Source of the DNA: Bacteroidales bacterium
GTDB lineage: Bacteria; Bacteroidota; Bacteroidia; Bacteroidales; Bacteroidaceae
Assembly (NCBI GenBank): GCA_004558865.1
Contig: SFCY01000014.1
Span: 1 to 26,729, forward strand
Reading direction: 5' to 3'
Length of the DNA stretch: 26,729 nucleotides
Below the pieces are notes generated by a model. It was not told where the DNA came from and made no database searches. It saw nothing but the letters and a program-made list of their open reading frames with translations. Below are positions 14,946 to 22,707 of this stretch, one piece after another. Each line of letters starts with the position of its first letter. Within the stretch, counting starts at the first letter, position 1. The translations under genes and the position numbers were made by a program.

Positions 14946-14953
14946 CAAAGGTA
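14946..14953 (-). promoter_or_regulatory. Candidate -7 element of the TonB receptor gene
   Basis: TACCTTTG on the minus strand matches TAnnTTTG, followed 7 bp later by a leader hairpin. No TTTG is visible at the usual upstream spacing, so activation by another factor is possible. Confidence 0.55.
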
Positions 14954-15171
14954 ATGAAAAAAAACGAGATGGCCGTCTATGTTCGGCTTGGGATGGCCGT
15001 CGGCTGCCGCCCACGAGAGGCTGGCGGCTTGGGCCAATGGCTGCCCCGCCGCCCAAGGGCCGCCATCCGCCAATGCCCCCAAGGGTGTGGCCCATGCCTG
15101 CTGCGATGGGAGCTTCGCGGTCCTTGTGGGGCAGGTGTATGGAGACTGCGGGGCGGCTTGTGCGTGCCGTG

Positions 15172-16413
15172 TTATTTGATGTTGATTCTTAGTCCCAAGT
15201 TGAGGCTGAACGACGTGGGCTTGTGCTTGTAGTAGTTCTCCACATCGGAGCCATTGTTGAAATGATGGTCCACACCCGGCTCCACGTAGAAGCCCACGCT
15301 GGGCGTGAAGTTGTATTCGGCGCCGGCGGCGGCGTTGACCGACCATTGCAAGCGGCTCTCCCTCACGTTGGCACGAGTTTCGAGGCCGTCGCGGTGGCTC
15401 TCGTCGCGGTGGCCGTCGACGAGTTTCTGCGCCTCGCCGCCCCCCGTCACGTAGACGCGCAGGCGGCGGTTCTGCCAGATGCTGTAGTCGGCGCTGAGCG
15501 GAATGCCCACGTAGTGGAGATGCTGCGTGGCGGCAGCCTCTCCCGCTGCGTCGTGGCTGTTGTAGTCCGACTTCAGATAGGAATAGGTGAGACCCGTGGA
15601 CAAGCCCCACCGGCGGTTGACGCGCCAGTGGAGCGACACGCCGGCCCTCAGCGGGCGATGGTGCTTCATGTTGGCGTAGATGCCCTCCGAGCCTACGGCC
15701 ATCTGCGGCTGTTCCATATCCATGAGGTTGGCGTCGCTACCGAAGGCCGACTTGGCCGACATCATCACGCCTCGCGCCCCCACCGACGAGCTGGTTCCAC
15801 CTCCGCCATAATAGGCCGAGAGCGACAAGCCTCCGCCCGCCGTGCCGCTGCGCGGGCTGGAATCGGAATGGGCGTGGGCCGTCTGCGCCATGACGCGGCG
15901 GCTGCCACGGCTCTGCCGCATCGTCTCCGGGCGTGTGGCTTCAGCCTGCTGACTTGCCGTGGCCTCTGCGGCGATGGTCTCTGCGGGGGCCGGCGCATCG
16001 ACCTCAGGAGGTGTCCCGCCAAGGGAGAAACCACCTCCCGCCGCGCCCGCGCTCATGGCAAACGAGGCGTCGGCGGAGGCGGAATGGGAGGTGATGAAGC
16101 TGGAAGCCACTTGCTCCTGGGGGGAAGACGGAGCCAGCGGCTGTCGCCGCGCGAGCGACGTTCCAGCCCAGCCTGACTTCTCGGTGACGGAGCCGTTGTG
16201 CCGCCACACCATGACCACGGCCATGGCCACGGCAGCCGCCACGGCGATGGTGGCCACCCGCTCCAGAGCCACGCGGTTCTCTCTCAGATGGGGACGGCCC
16301 ACAGACAGGTGGCGTCGCTCCATTTCCGCCTTCACGTCGTGGAGCAATCCCTCGGGAGCCTTCGAGCTGTAGTGGTCGAAGCGGCTGCTCATTTTGGATT
16401 TTTTCTGCTTCAT
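15172..16413 (-). CDS. Sigma-linked membrane protein with cytoplasmic N-terminus, one membrane helix and beta-barrel-like C-terminus
   Basis: A 413-residue protein starting 2 bp after the sigma factor stop. Residues 1-50 are charged and cytoplasm-like (KAPEGLLHDVKAEMERRHL...). A single hydrophobic helix spans about 52-70 (ERVATIAVAAAVAMAVVMVW), then about 150 low-complexity residues rich in Ala, Ser, Gly and Gln. The last about 175 residues have alternating hydrophobic strands and the GVSLHWRVNRRWGLSTGLTY pattern of outer-membrane beta-barrel domains (PF13568 type). Proteins of this layout are often annotated as outer membrane or porin family proteins next to sigma factors in Bacteroidales. 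I infer the N-terminal part may act as an anti-sigma segment; a helix plus a barrel in one chain is hard to reconcile with simple outer membrane insertion. Family function is unknown. Confidence 0.8.
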   Translation of the reverse strand: MKQKKSKMSSRFDHYSSKAPEGLLHDVKAEMERRHLSVGRPHLRENRVALERVATIAVAAAVAMAVVMVWRHNGSVTEKSGWAGTSLARRQPLAPSSPQEQVASSFITSHSASADASFAMSAGAAGGGFSLGGTPPEVDAPAPAETIAAEATASQQAEATRPETMRQSRGSRRVMAQTAHAHSDSSPRSGTAGGGLSLSAYYGGGGTSSSVGARGVMMSAKSAFGSDANLMDMEQPQMAVGSEGIYANMKHHRPLRAGVSLHWRVNRRWGLSTGLTYSYLKSDYNSHDAAGEAAATQHLHYVGIPLSADYSIWQNRRLRVYVTGGGEAQKLVDGHRDESHRDGLETRANVRESRLQWSVNAAAGAEYNFTPSVGFYVEPGVDHHFNNGSDVENYYKHKPTSFSLNLGLRINIK

Positions 16414-16415
16414 GT

Positions 16416-16979
16416 CTATGGGTTGTTGCGTTGGTATTGCTTGATCATTCGGGCCAGCATGGCGCGGGCCTTGAAGTATTGCGAGGCTGAGGTGCTTGGC
16501 GTGATGCCCAACTGTCGGGCTATCTCCTTGTGGCTCAGTCCGTCGATGGCAAAGAGGTTGAACACCGCCCGATAGCCCGGGGGCAGCTGCCGGATGAGTC
16601 CCACAAGGGCATCGTCGGGTATCCGGTCGTCGGGCGGCTCATCGTCGGGCAGGTCCGGAATCTTGGCCTCGCCCTCAAGGGGAGCCGACTTGGCCTGCTG
16701 GCGGAGATACTGCAGCGACTCGTTGACCACGATTCGCGCCGCCCAGGCCTTGAGCGACCCCTCGCCGCGATAGGCGAAGGAGCCTATGGAGGTGAAAATC
16801 TTGACAAGCGCCTCCTGCAGCACGTCCTTGCGGTCGTCGGGGCTGGCGATGTAGCGGCAGCAGATGCCCATGAGGTAGTCCGCGTAGGCGGCATACAGCA
16901 TGTCCATGGCGGAGGAGTCTCCCCTGCTGAAACGCTTGAGTATCTGAAGTTCCTTGTTTGAGCCGAACGTTATTCTCAT
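16416..16979 (-). CDS. RNA polymerase sigma factor, sigma-70/ECF family
   Basis: A 187-residue protein with sigma region 2 (about 25-95: YLMGICCRYIASPDDRKDVLQEALVKIF, then YRGEGSLKAWAARIVVNE) and region 4 (about 132-182: LPPGYRAVFNLFAIDGLSHKEIARQLGIT, a helix-turn-helix). Region 3 is absent and replaced by an acidic linker (DLPDDEPPDDRIPDD), as in ECF sigma factors. The frame opens upstream at 17090, but the extension lies across the 3' end of the NigD-like gene and lacks homology, so I chose the ATG at 16979. It sits between a NigD-like lipoprotein gene (38 bp upstream) and a membrane protein gene (2 bp downstream), indicating one transcript. Target promoters are unknown. Confidence 0.92.
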   Translation of the reverse strand: MRITFGSNKELQILKRFSRGDSSAMDMLYAAYADYLMGICCRYIASPDDRKDVLQEALVKIFTSIGSFAYRGEGSLKAWAARIVVNESLQYLRQQAKSAPLEGEAKIPDLPDDEPPDDRIPDDALVGLIRQLPPGYRAVFNLFAIDGLSHKEIARQLGITPSTSASQYFKARAMLARMIKQYQRNNP

Positions 16980-17017
16980 GGGCAGTTTGGGTGCACGCGC
17001 CCCCTGCGGCAGCCGAC

Positions 17018-17734
17018 TTATTGCTGTCCGAACCTGCGGGGCACGCGATAGGTAAAGGTGTGGGACTTCTCCCCGCTGTAGGAGTTCCATTTCACGACGA
17101 GCTGCTGGGTGGTGCCGGGAGCCAATCCGAGCCGACGCAGGGAGAAGGCTATGATGCCGTCGCCCATCTGTCCGCGCAGGTCGCCGCGCGCATCCTGATG
17201 GATCACCACCTCGTTGGGCGCAGAGCCCCTCACGAGGTTGAGGATATGGGTGCTGCCGGGAGTGAAGAGGGAGCGGAAGCGCAGGGTGAGGAATCCGTCC
17301 TCCACACAGGTGGCCCAGTCGTTGACAATCTCCAAGGGGTCTGTGCCGTAGATGGAGTCGTTTTTCGCCCCCATGTCGGTGGCCATCTCCTTGGTGCGTA
17401 TGGTGTCGATCCAGTTCACGTAGACGTTCTCCATCCCGTCGGCGTAGATGCCGTTGTTGAGTTCTGAGCCGTTGGCTTGGCGCAGGTTGACGAACGCCCT
17501 CATGCGCTTGCCGCCGTAGAGCCGGCTGCCCAAGTTGACGGGATAGAGCGTGGTGCTGTCGTTGAGCGCCAACAAGGGGTGTCCGCTGTTGTCGGCCGAA
17601 TAGACCGACACGATGGCGTTGGGCGTCATGTCAAGATAATAGTCGTCGTCGTCATCGTTGTCGCAGCCCTGCAGGGCCACCGATGCGAGGGAAAGGCACA
17701 GCAATAGGCCCATCATTCTGAAATATCTCTTCAT
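17018..17734 (-). CDS. NigD-like lipoprotein
   Basis: A 238-residue lipoprotein: signal peptide with lipobox ASVALQGC (C24), followed directly by the acidic stretch DNDDDDD, a feature of surface-exported lipoproteins in Bacteroidetes. The body (NLGSRLYGGKRMRAFVNLRQAN, VYVNWIDTIRTKEM, EDGFLTLRFR, LRRLGLAPGTTQQLVVKWNS) fits the NigD family, an N-terminal OB-like domain followed by an Ig-like domain. The name comes from the nigrescin bacteriocin locus of Prevotella nigrescens; the biochemical role is unknown, and no bacteriocin gene is seen here. It is the first gene of the sigma factor operon. No TAnnTTTG promoter is obvious in the 78 bp upstream, so the operon may use an alternative sigma factor, perhaps its own. 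Confidence 0.85.
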   Translation of the reverse strand: MKRYFRMMGLLLCLSLASVALQGCDNDDDDDYYLDMTPNAIVSVYSADNSGHPLLALNDSTTLYPVNLGSRLYGGKRMRAFVNLRQANGSELNNGIYADGMENVYVNWIDTIRTKEMATDMGAKNDSIYGTDPLEIVNDWATCVEDGFLTLRFRSLFTPGSTHILNLVRGSAPNEVVIHQDARGDLRGQMGDGIIAFSLRRLGLAPGTTQQLVVKWNSYSGEKSHTFTYRVPRRFGQQ

Positions 17735-17812
17735 AGTCTTTGTTTTATGTTTCTGACTATGAAATGGGCCTAAGGCCAGAATCTTGCCTGGATGGCTGAA
17801 AAAAAGTCCCCG

Positions 17813-18454
17813 TCACCTTTTCCTTATGATGGTGAGCCCATCCCTGATGGGCACGATGACCTTCTCCACGCGGTCGTCGTTGGCCAAGTGGTCGTTGAAT
17901 CGCCTGATGCCCAGCGTCTGTTGGTCGTGGTCGTAGGCGGGGTCCACCACATGTCCGTCCCAAAGGGTGTTGTCGGCGATGATGTAGCCTCCCGGTCGCA
18001 GGATGCCCATCACCGTCTCGTAGGTCTCCACGTAGGTGCGCTTGTCGCCGTCGATGAAGGCCATGTCGAATGTGATGCCCAACCTCGGGGCCTCCACATT
18101 GGCGTCGCCGATGCGGAACACAATGCGGTCGGCCACATCGGAGCCCTCTATCCACGGGCGCGTGAAGTCTTCCATTTCGTCGTTCACCTCGAAGGTGTAG
18201 ATCCGGGCGTCGGCCTCCAGCCCCTCAGCCATGCAGAGCGCGCTGTAGCCCGAGAAAGTCCCCACTTCGAGGATGTTCTTGGGGCGAACCATCGTGACGA
18301 GCATCTTCAGCAACCTCCCCTGCACGTGGCCTGAGGCCATGCGCCCATGTATGGTGTGGATGTTTGTGGCGCGGTAGAGCCGGTAGAGATAGTCGGGCTC
18401 CGGGTCGCAGTGGGCGGCGATGTAGTCGTCGAGCTGTTCTGTCTCAGTCATCAT
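17813..18454 (-). CDS. Class I SAM-dependent O-methyltransferase (COG4122/catechol-type)
   Basis: A 213-residue methyltransferase. Motif I ILEVGTFSGYSAL (61-73) binds S-adenosylmethionine; AFIDGDKRTYVETYE (132-146) carries the metal-ligand aspartate, and ADNTLWDGHV (160-169) the second metal site, as in divalent-metal-dependent catechol/caffeoyl-CoA type O-methyltransferases. Length is normal for the family. The substrate in anaerobic Bacteroidales is unknown. Two ATG codons are in frame at the start (18454 and 18451). The first 11 bases overlap the end of aroQ, so the two genes are translationally linked in one operon. Confidence 0.93.
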   Translation of the reverse strand: MMTETEQLDDYIAAHCDPEPDYLYRLYRATNIHTIHGRMASGHVQGRLLKMLVTMVRPKNILEVGTFSGYSALCMAEGLEADARIYTFEVNDEMEDFTRPWIEGSDVADRIVFRIGDANVEAPRLGITFDMAFIDGDKRTYVETYETVMGILRPGGYIIADNTLWDGHVVDPAYDHDQQTLGIRRFNDHLANDDRVEKVIVPIRDGLTIIRKR

Positions 18455-18869
18455 CCGTCAGGGCCTCTATGGCCAATTTGTAGCTCTTGAGCCCGAAGCC
18501 GCAGACCACACCCCTGCAGCCGGCCGAGATCATGCTGTGGTGGCGGAACTCCTCGCGCTGGTGCACGTTGCTGATGTGCACCTCCACCACGGGGCTTTCG
18601 ATGGCGCGGATGCAGTCGAGCAGGGCTATGGACGTGTGGGTGTAGGCTCCCGCATTGAGCACGATGCCGTCGGCGGTGAAGCCAACCTCCTGCATCTTGT
18701 CGATGAGCTCGCCCTCGATGTTGCTCTGATAGTAGCTCAGTTCCACTTCAGGAAAAGCCCTCTTGAGTTCTGGCAGGTAGTCCTCAAACTTACACTTGCC
18801 GTATATCCCCGGCTCCCTCACCCCCAATAGGTTGAGGTTGGGGCCATTGACAATCAAAATCCTCTTCAT
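18444..18869 (-). CDS. aroQ: Type II 3-dehydroquinate dehydratase
   Basis: A 141-residue enzyme of the shikimate pathway that dehydrates 3-dehydroquinate to 3-dehydroshikimate; type II enzymes form dodecamers of about this subunit size. The start MKRILIVNGPNLNLLG is diagnostic. The catalytic tyrosine is Y23 (REPGIYG), substrate binding uses NAGAYTHTS (72-80), and the catalytic histidine is H98 in VEVHISNVHQREEFRHHS. An upstream frame extension to 18983 crosses the promoter and a terminator and is excluded; a minor alternative start is MFSMKR, three codons earlier. It overlaps the O-methyltransferase gene by 11 bp. A consensus promoter lies at 18893-18924. Confidence 0.97.
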   Translation of the reverse strand: MKRILIVNGPNLNLLGVREPGIYGKCKFEDYLPELKRAFPEVELSYYQSNIEGELIDKMQEVGFTADGIVLNAGAYTHTSIALLDCIRAIESPVVEVHISNVHQREEFRHHSMISAGCRGVVCGFGLKSYKLAIEALTDDD

Positions 18870-18892
18870 GCTGAACATAATCGTTGACGTTG

Positions 18893-18924
18893 CAAATTTA
18901 GCAAATAATCTGTAGCTTGGCAAA
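18893..18924 (-). promoter_or_regulatory. Promoter of aroQ-O-methyltransferase operon
   Basis: TAAATTTG (18893-18900) preceded at 20 bp by TTTG (18921-18924) on the minus strand, 23 bp before the aroQ ATG. Confidence 0.82.
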
Positions 18925-18947
18925 CAAAAGGCGACACAAAACGCCAA

Positions 18948-18977
18948 GGCCCGCTTCCGTCCGGACGGAAGCGGGCC
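18948..18977 (-). terminator. Terminator after the carboxylesterase gene
   Basis: A perfect 30-bp palindrome with arms GGCCCGCTTCCGTCC/GGACGGAAGCGGGCC, 19 bp past the esterase stop; on the minus strand TTGGCGTTTTGTG follows, a weak T-rich tract. It separates the esterase from the aroQ promoter. Confidence 0.75.
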
Positions 18978-18996
18978 CTGCATCTATTGTTCTTAC

Positions 18997-20601
18997 TTAT
19001 TTATATATGCTGTCCAACAGACGGTACCTGTCTTCCACCGCAGCGTCGGTCTTCTGGTAGGGATTCACGTCAATCTGCATCACGGGCGGCACCTGGCGGC
19101 CATTGGTCGGCGTCCACTCGGGAAGCCCCAGTCCGTTGGGGTTGCCGGTCTTGATGAAGTTGACATAGAAGCCCATGAAGATGTCAGACACGACAAAGTC
19201 CTCGGGCTGCCAGTCGTAGACGCGGTTTGTGGGCAGGTTGCCCATGGCATACTCGATGTCGGCCGAATGCACCGCGCCCGCAAACTGCGGCTGCGTGCCG
19301 CCGTCGGGAGCGTCCATCGTACCGCCGGCCAGGCCTCCCACCTTGCCCGCCACGCGCATGGCTGGACGCGGATGGCAATAGAGGTAGCGGTAGACGGGCT
19401 TGGAGCAGGAGCGCGCATGCATGTCGCCCCACTTCCACGTGCGGAAGCCTATGAACAGGTCGCCCAACAGCTGGTTGGCGTCCATCGAGTTGGCCGCGGA
19501 GTCGCTGTTGATGCCGTAGGCCCTGAGCACCTCGTCGGCATGGCCGCCAAAGGCTGTACGGGCCATTTCTTGGAAATCACGGAGCGTGGCGGGTCTGCCG
19601 CCGAAGTGCCACTGCAGGGGACTCTCCATGTTGTTGCCGCCCACGAGGAGCGGCACCTGTGCCTGCTCACCGTTGGCGTAAATCTCCACAGGGTCCTTGG
19701 GCATGAAATGGCCGTCGATGACGCATCCCGCCATCGATGTGGCATGGGCCTCCTTCATCAGCTGCTCGGCGGGCATCAGGCGCAATTCCTCAATGCTCTT
19801 CTTGCCCATCCTCCTCATTAGGGCCACACCCTGCCTCTCGGCTTCCCTGAGCGGGATGGAGCGCTGCGCGCTCAGCACGGAGCCGCTGGAGCCCATGGCC
19901 TGGGCAATGAGCCCCTTGCACAAGGGTGAGGCCATGAGGGCGCTCACGCTGACAGAGCCGGCCGACTCGCCCACAATCGTGATGCGCTCCGGGTCGCCTC
20001 CGAAGGACGCGATGTTGTCGTGCACCCACCGTATGGCCGCCGCCTGGTCGAGGAAGCCGTAGTCGCCCGAGCCCTTGTAGCTGGTCTCTTTCGACAGTTG
20101 GGGATGGGCGAAGTTGCCGAATATGCCCTCGCGGTAGTTGGCCGTTATGGCCACGATGCCGTGGCGTGCCATCGACATGCCGGCATAGCGCGGCTCGCTG
20201 CCGCTGCCGGCAAGCAGGCCGCCGCCGTTGAAGTAGATGAGCACGGGCAGCCGCTCGGCAAAGGTCTTGGCGGGCGTCCAGATGTTGAGGTAGAGACAGT
20301 CCTCGCTCATCTTCTTCGTGCCGAAGTCCATGTCGCCGAAGAGGGGTTCCTGCATGGGATTGGGGCCAAACTCCTTGGCCTGGCGCACGCCCTGCCAATG
20401 GGCGGCGGGCTGTGGGGCCTGCCAGCGCAGCTTTCCCACGGGGGGAGCTGCGAAGGGAACGCCACGGAAAACGTTGATGCCTGACTCGCAAGAACCCTCA
20501 AGCGTGCCCTCGGCCACCTTCACTTTGGGGTTTCTCTGTGCCGAGGCCGTCAGGCAGACCAACAGCGCGGCGAAGAGAACACATGATTTTCTTCGTTTCA
20601 T
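18997..20601 (-). CDS. Secreted type B carboxylesterase
   Basis: A 534-residue alpha/beta hydrolase of the carboxylesterase B family (PF00135). Signal peptide at 1-21 (KSCVLFAALLVCLTASA). The nucleophile S213 is in GESAGS (211-216), with catalytic acid E326 (GGNNMES) and base H445 (GAVHSADIEY); SEDCLYLNIWTP (99-110) is the family signature block. The oxyanion loop is NGGG (125-128) rather than the usual HGGG. Such periplasmic esterases act on ester-substituted carbohydrates or xenobiotics; the substrate is unknown. A 9-residue N-terminal extension to 20628 is possible, but the signal peptide favours 20601. Upstream lies a truncated ATPase gene on the same strand whose frame would run into this gene; no separate promoter is obvious. 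Confidence 0.94.
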   Translation of the reverse strand: MKRRKSCVLFAALLVCLTASAQRNPKVKVAEGTLEGSCESGINVFRGVPFAAPPVGKLRWQAPQPAAHWQGVRQAKEFGPNPMQEPLFGDMDFGTKKMSEDCLYLNIWTPAKTFAERLPVLIYFNGGGLLAGSGSEPRYAGMSMARHGIVAITANYREGIFGNFAHPQLSKETSYKGSGDYGFLDQAAAIRWVHDNIASFGGDPERITIVGESAGSVSVSALMASPLCKGLIAQAMGSSGSVLSAQRSIPLREAERQGVALMRRMGKKSIEELRLMPAEQLMKEAHATSMAGCVIDGHFMPKDPVEIYANGEQAQVPLLVGGNNMESPLQWHFGGRPATLRDFQEMARTAFGGHADEVLRAYGINSDSAANSMDANQLLGDLFIGFRTWKWGDMHARSCSKPVYRYLYCHPRPAMRVAGKVGGLAGGTMDAPDGGTQPQFAGAVHSADIEYAMGNLPTNRVYDWQPEDFVVSDIFMGFYVNFIKTGNPNGLGLPEWTPTNGRQVPPVMQIDVNPYQKTDAAVEDRYRLLDSIYK

Positions 20602-20626
20602 ATATATAATAATTGTGTTTGAATGC

Positions 20627-20848
20627 ATTGCGGCAGTCGTAGATGTCCATCAGCACGACTTTTATCTTTGGGTCGCTGATCTCAGACCTCACCTTCTTCA
20701 CCAACGAAGTCTTCCCCATACGGCGCGGCGACATGAGAATCACATTCATGCCATTCTCAAGGTCCTTCTTCAGCCGCGCCGTTTCCCTTATCCTGTCGGT
20801 GAAATTCTCTCCCTCCACCGACATTCCATAAACGAAAGGCTTGTCCAT
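20627..20848 (-). pseudogene. 5' fragment of an AAA ATPase gene (archaeal-type ATPase family)
   Basis: The frame starts MDKPFVYGMSVEGENFTDR and includes a P-loop SPRRMGKTSLVKK (40-52). This matches the N-terminus of the common Bacteroidales ATP-binding proteins of the PF01637/AAA type, normally about 370-400 residues. Family-like sequence continues to about DIYDCRN (residue 74, near 20627) and then stops: Walker B, sensor and C-terminal regions are missing. The frame runs on to 20498 in unrelated sequence, overlapping the esterase gene on the same strand in another frame. I read it as a deletion remnant that kept its promoter (20866-20897). Ribosomes translating it would pass over the esterase start. 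Confidence 0.85.
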
Positions 20849-20865
20849 AACTTCTTTGTTTTCGG

Positions 20866-20897
20866 CAAAGTTAAAAAGAAAAACTGAAGTTCACAAA
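20866..20897 (-). promoter_or_regulatory. Promoter of the truncated ATPase gene (possibly driving the esterase)
   Basis: TAACTTTG (20866-20873) preceded at 20 bp by TTTG (20894-20897) on the minus strand, 17 bp before the ATG. As the ATPase gene is broken, its present use may be to transcribe the esterase. Confidence 0.75.
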
Positions 20898-20921
20898 CTT
20901 GTGGGCCACAAACTTGTGAAC
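20889..20921. promoter_or_regulatory. 33-bp dyad overlapping the -33 element (candidate operator)
   Basis: Two copies of CACAAACTTGTG, each nearly palindromic, joined by GGC and flanked by GTT and AAC, so the whole block is also an imperfect inverted repeat. It covers the TTTG -33 box. This arrangement suits a dimeric repressor; none is identified. Confidence 0.55.
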
Positions 20922-21159
20922 TTATGGCTGGTTCTATAAATTAGGTCGAGGCGTATTGGCCCAGTGCCCACCTTTTCTCGTCATGGCAGAGTCCAAGCAA
21001 GTTTGGCTCTGCTCATTCGGCTTATCGAAAAGGTTCTGCAAGATATCAAGTCTCAAAACGTAAGTTGAAGAGGGAGCGTAGCGGGCTACACGACCGATGA
21101 GACTTGACATTTTTTGTGGCCGATAACGCCTGCGCAGGAAGCATGTCCCGTCTCCCCCT

Positions 21160-22704
21160 CTACAGCACCAACTCCGCCCAGTCGGCCCGGTCGAGCTTGC
21201 GGTAGCTGATGGCCTCACCGATATGCTCCGCCCTGACGGTGGGTGAGGCAGCCAGGTCGGCAATGGTGCGGGCCACCTTCAGGATGCGGCTGTAGGCGCG
21301 GGCTGAGAGCGAGAGCCGCTCCATGGCGTCGCGCAGACGCTCGAAGCCCTCCTCATCGGGCTCCGCATACTGGTGGATCATGCGCTCGGTCATCTGCGCG
21401 TTGCAGTGCACGCCCCTCACATCCTTGTATCGCTCGGTCTGTAGGGCGCGGGCCCTCATCACCCGCTCGCGAATGGCCGACGAGGGCTCGCCCGGCTCCA
21501 GCTTGGACAAGTCCTTGAACGGTACGGGAGAAATCTCGCACTGTATGTCGATACGGTCGAGCAGAGGACCCGAAATCTTGTTGAGATAGCGTTGGCGCTG
21601 GGTCGGCGTGCACACACAGTGGTGCGTGGGGTCGCCATAGTAGCCACACGGACAGGGGTTCATGCTGGCCACGAACATGAAGTTGCAGGGGTAGGTGATG
21701 CTGTATTTTGCCCGGCTGATGTTGATTTGGTGGTCCTCCAACGGCTGGCGCAGCACTTCCAAGGTGTGCTTGTTGAACTCGGGCAGCTCGTCGCAGAACA
21801 GCACACCGTTGTGGGCCATGCTGATCTCGCCCGGCATGGGGTTGACACCGCCGCCCACGAGAGCCACCTCTGATATGGTGTGGTGAGGGGCACGAAACGG
21901 ACGCTGCGTGATGAGCGACGTGCCTTGCTTCAAGATGCCGGCCACAGAGTGGATTTGCGTGGTTTCCAGACTCTCGCTGAGGGTCAGGGGCGGCAGGATG
22001 CTCGGCAGCCGCTTGGCCATCATGCTCTTGCCGCTTCCCGGCGGGCCCACCATGATGAGGTTGTGGCCTCCGGCGGCAGCCACCTCCAAGGCGCGCTTCA
22101 CGCTCTCCTGGCCACGCACGTCGCTGTAGTCGAGGGGATAGTCGCTCTGCTGCTCATAAAATTCCCTGCGGGTGTCGACAATCGTAGGCTCCACCTGCTC
22201 CTCCCCCTTGAGGAATCTCACCACCTGGGCCATCGAGTCCATGCCGTAAACCTTCAGCCTGTTGACCACAGCGGCCTCGCGGGCGTTGGCCTTGGGCACG
22301 ATGAGACCCTTGAACTGCTCCTTGCGGGCCTGGATGGAGATGGGCAGGATGCCCTTTACGGGAAGCAGGCTGCCATCGAGGCTCAGCTCGCCCACAAACA
22401 TGTAGCCATCGAGGTTGACCGACATGTTGCCCGTGGCCTGCAGCAGTCCCAAGGCAAAGGGGAGGTCGAAGCCCGTGCCGGCCTTGCGGATGTCGGCGGG
22501 AGCCATGTTGATGGTGATGTCCATGATGGGAAACTCGTAGCCGTTGTTCTCCATGGCGGCGATGACGCGGTTGCGCCCCTCCCTCACGGCCTCGTCGCCC
22601 AGTCCAGTAAGATGGAATTGGGAGCCGGGAGTGGTGCTGACCTCTATCGTGACGGTGGTCACGTCCAGTCCGTTCACTACGGCGGAATAAGTCTTCACGA
22701 GCAT
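21160..22704 (-). CDS. YifB/ComM family Mg-chelatase-like AAA+ ATPase
   Basis: A 514-residue protein. The N-terminal ChlI/S5-like domain (1-165) begins MLVKTYSAVVNGLDVTTVTIEV and contains INMAPADIRKAGTGFDLPFALGLL. The AAA+ domain (about 190-395) has Walker A GPPGSGKS (220-227) and Walker B GVLFCDELPEF, plus a cysteine cluster, NPCPCGYYGD...HHCVCTP, typical of the family. The C-terminal domain (403-500) has the LSARAYSRILKVARTIADL block. ComM in competent bacteria is a hexameric helicase that promotes branch migration during natural transformation; a similar recombination role is likely but not proven here. It starts 3 bp after the thioredoxin-like gene, so the two are cotranscribed. Confidence 0.96.
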   Translation of the reverse strand: MLVKTYSAVVNGLDVTTVTIEVSTTPGSQFHLTGLGDEAVREGRNRVIAAMENNGYEFPIMDITINMAPADIRKAGTGFDLPFALGLLQATGNMSVNLDGYMFVGELSLDGSLLPVKGILPISIQARKEQFKGLIVPKANAREAAVVNRLKVYGMDSMAQVVRFLKGEEQVEPTIVDTRREFYEQQSDYPLDYSDVRGQESVKRALEVAAAGGHNLIMVGPPGSGKSMMAKRLPSILPPLTLSESLETTQIHSVAGILKQGTSLITQRPFRAPHHTISEVALVGGGVNPMPGEISMAHNGVLFCDELPEFNKHTLEVLRQPLEDHQINISRAKYSITYPCNFMFVASMNPCPCGYYGDPTHHCVCTPTQRQRYLNKISGPLLDRIDIQCEISPVPFKDLSKLEPGEPSSAIRERVMRARALQTERYKDVRGVHCNAQMTERMIHQYAEPDEEGFERLRDAMERLSLSARAYSRILKVARTIADLAASPTVRAEHIGEAISYRKLDRADWAELVL

Positions 22705-22707
22705 AGG

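Larger units (their letters stand above)
20849..21159. other. Intergenic region with possible element remnant
   Basis: After the promoter and dyad, bases about 20930-21130 hold open frames on both strands without start signals (plus strand ends LIEKVLQDIKSQNVS; minus strand reads SLIGRVARYAPSSTYVLRL). I suspect an amplified repeat or transposase remnant but cannot identify it. The palindrome CCTGCGCAGG at about 21130-21139 precedes the YifB stop; no T-tract terminator is seen. Confidence 0.5.

Noticed and set aside
14900..15171. Cobalamin riboswitch upstream of the BtuB-like receptor
   Set aside because: I found no B12-box-like sequence (GCCACTG) or matching core elements on the minus strand.
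13700..15232. Long plus-strand open frame (510 codons) opposite the TonB receptor
   Set aside because: It is antisense to a recognisable receptor and runs through promoter and spacer sequence.
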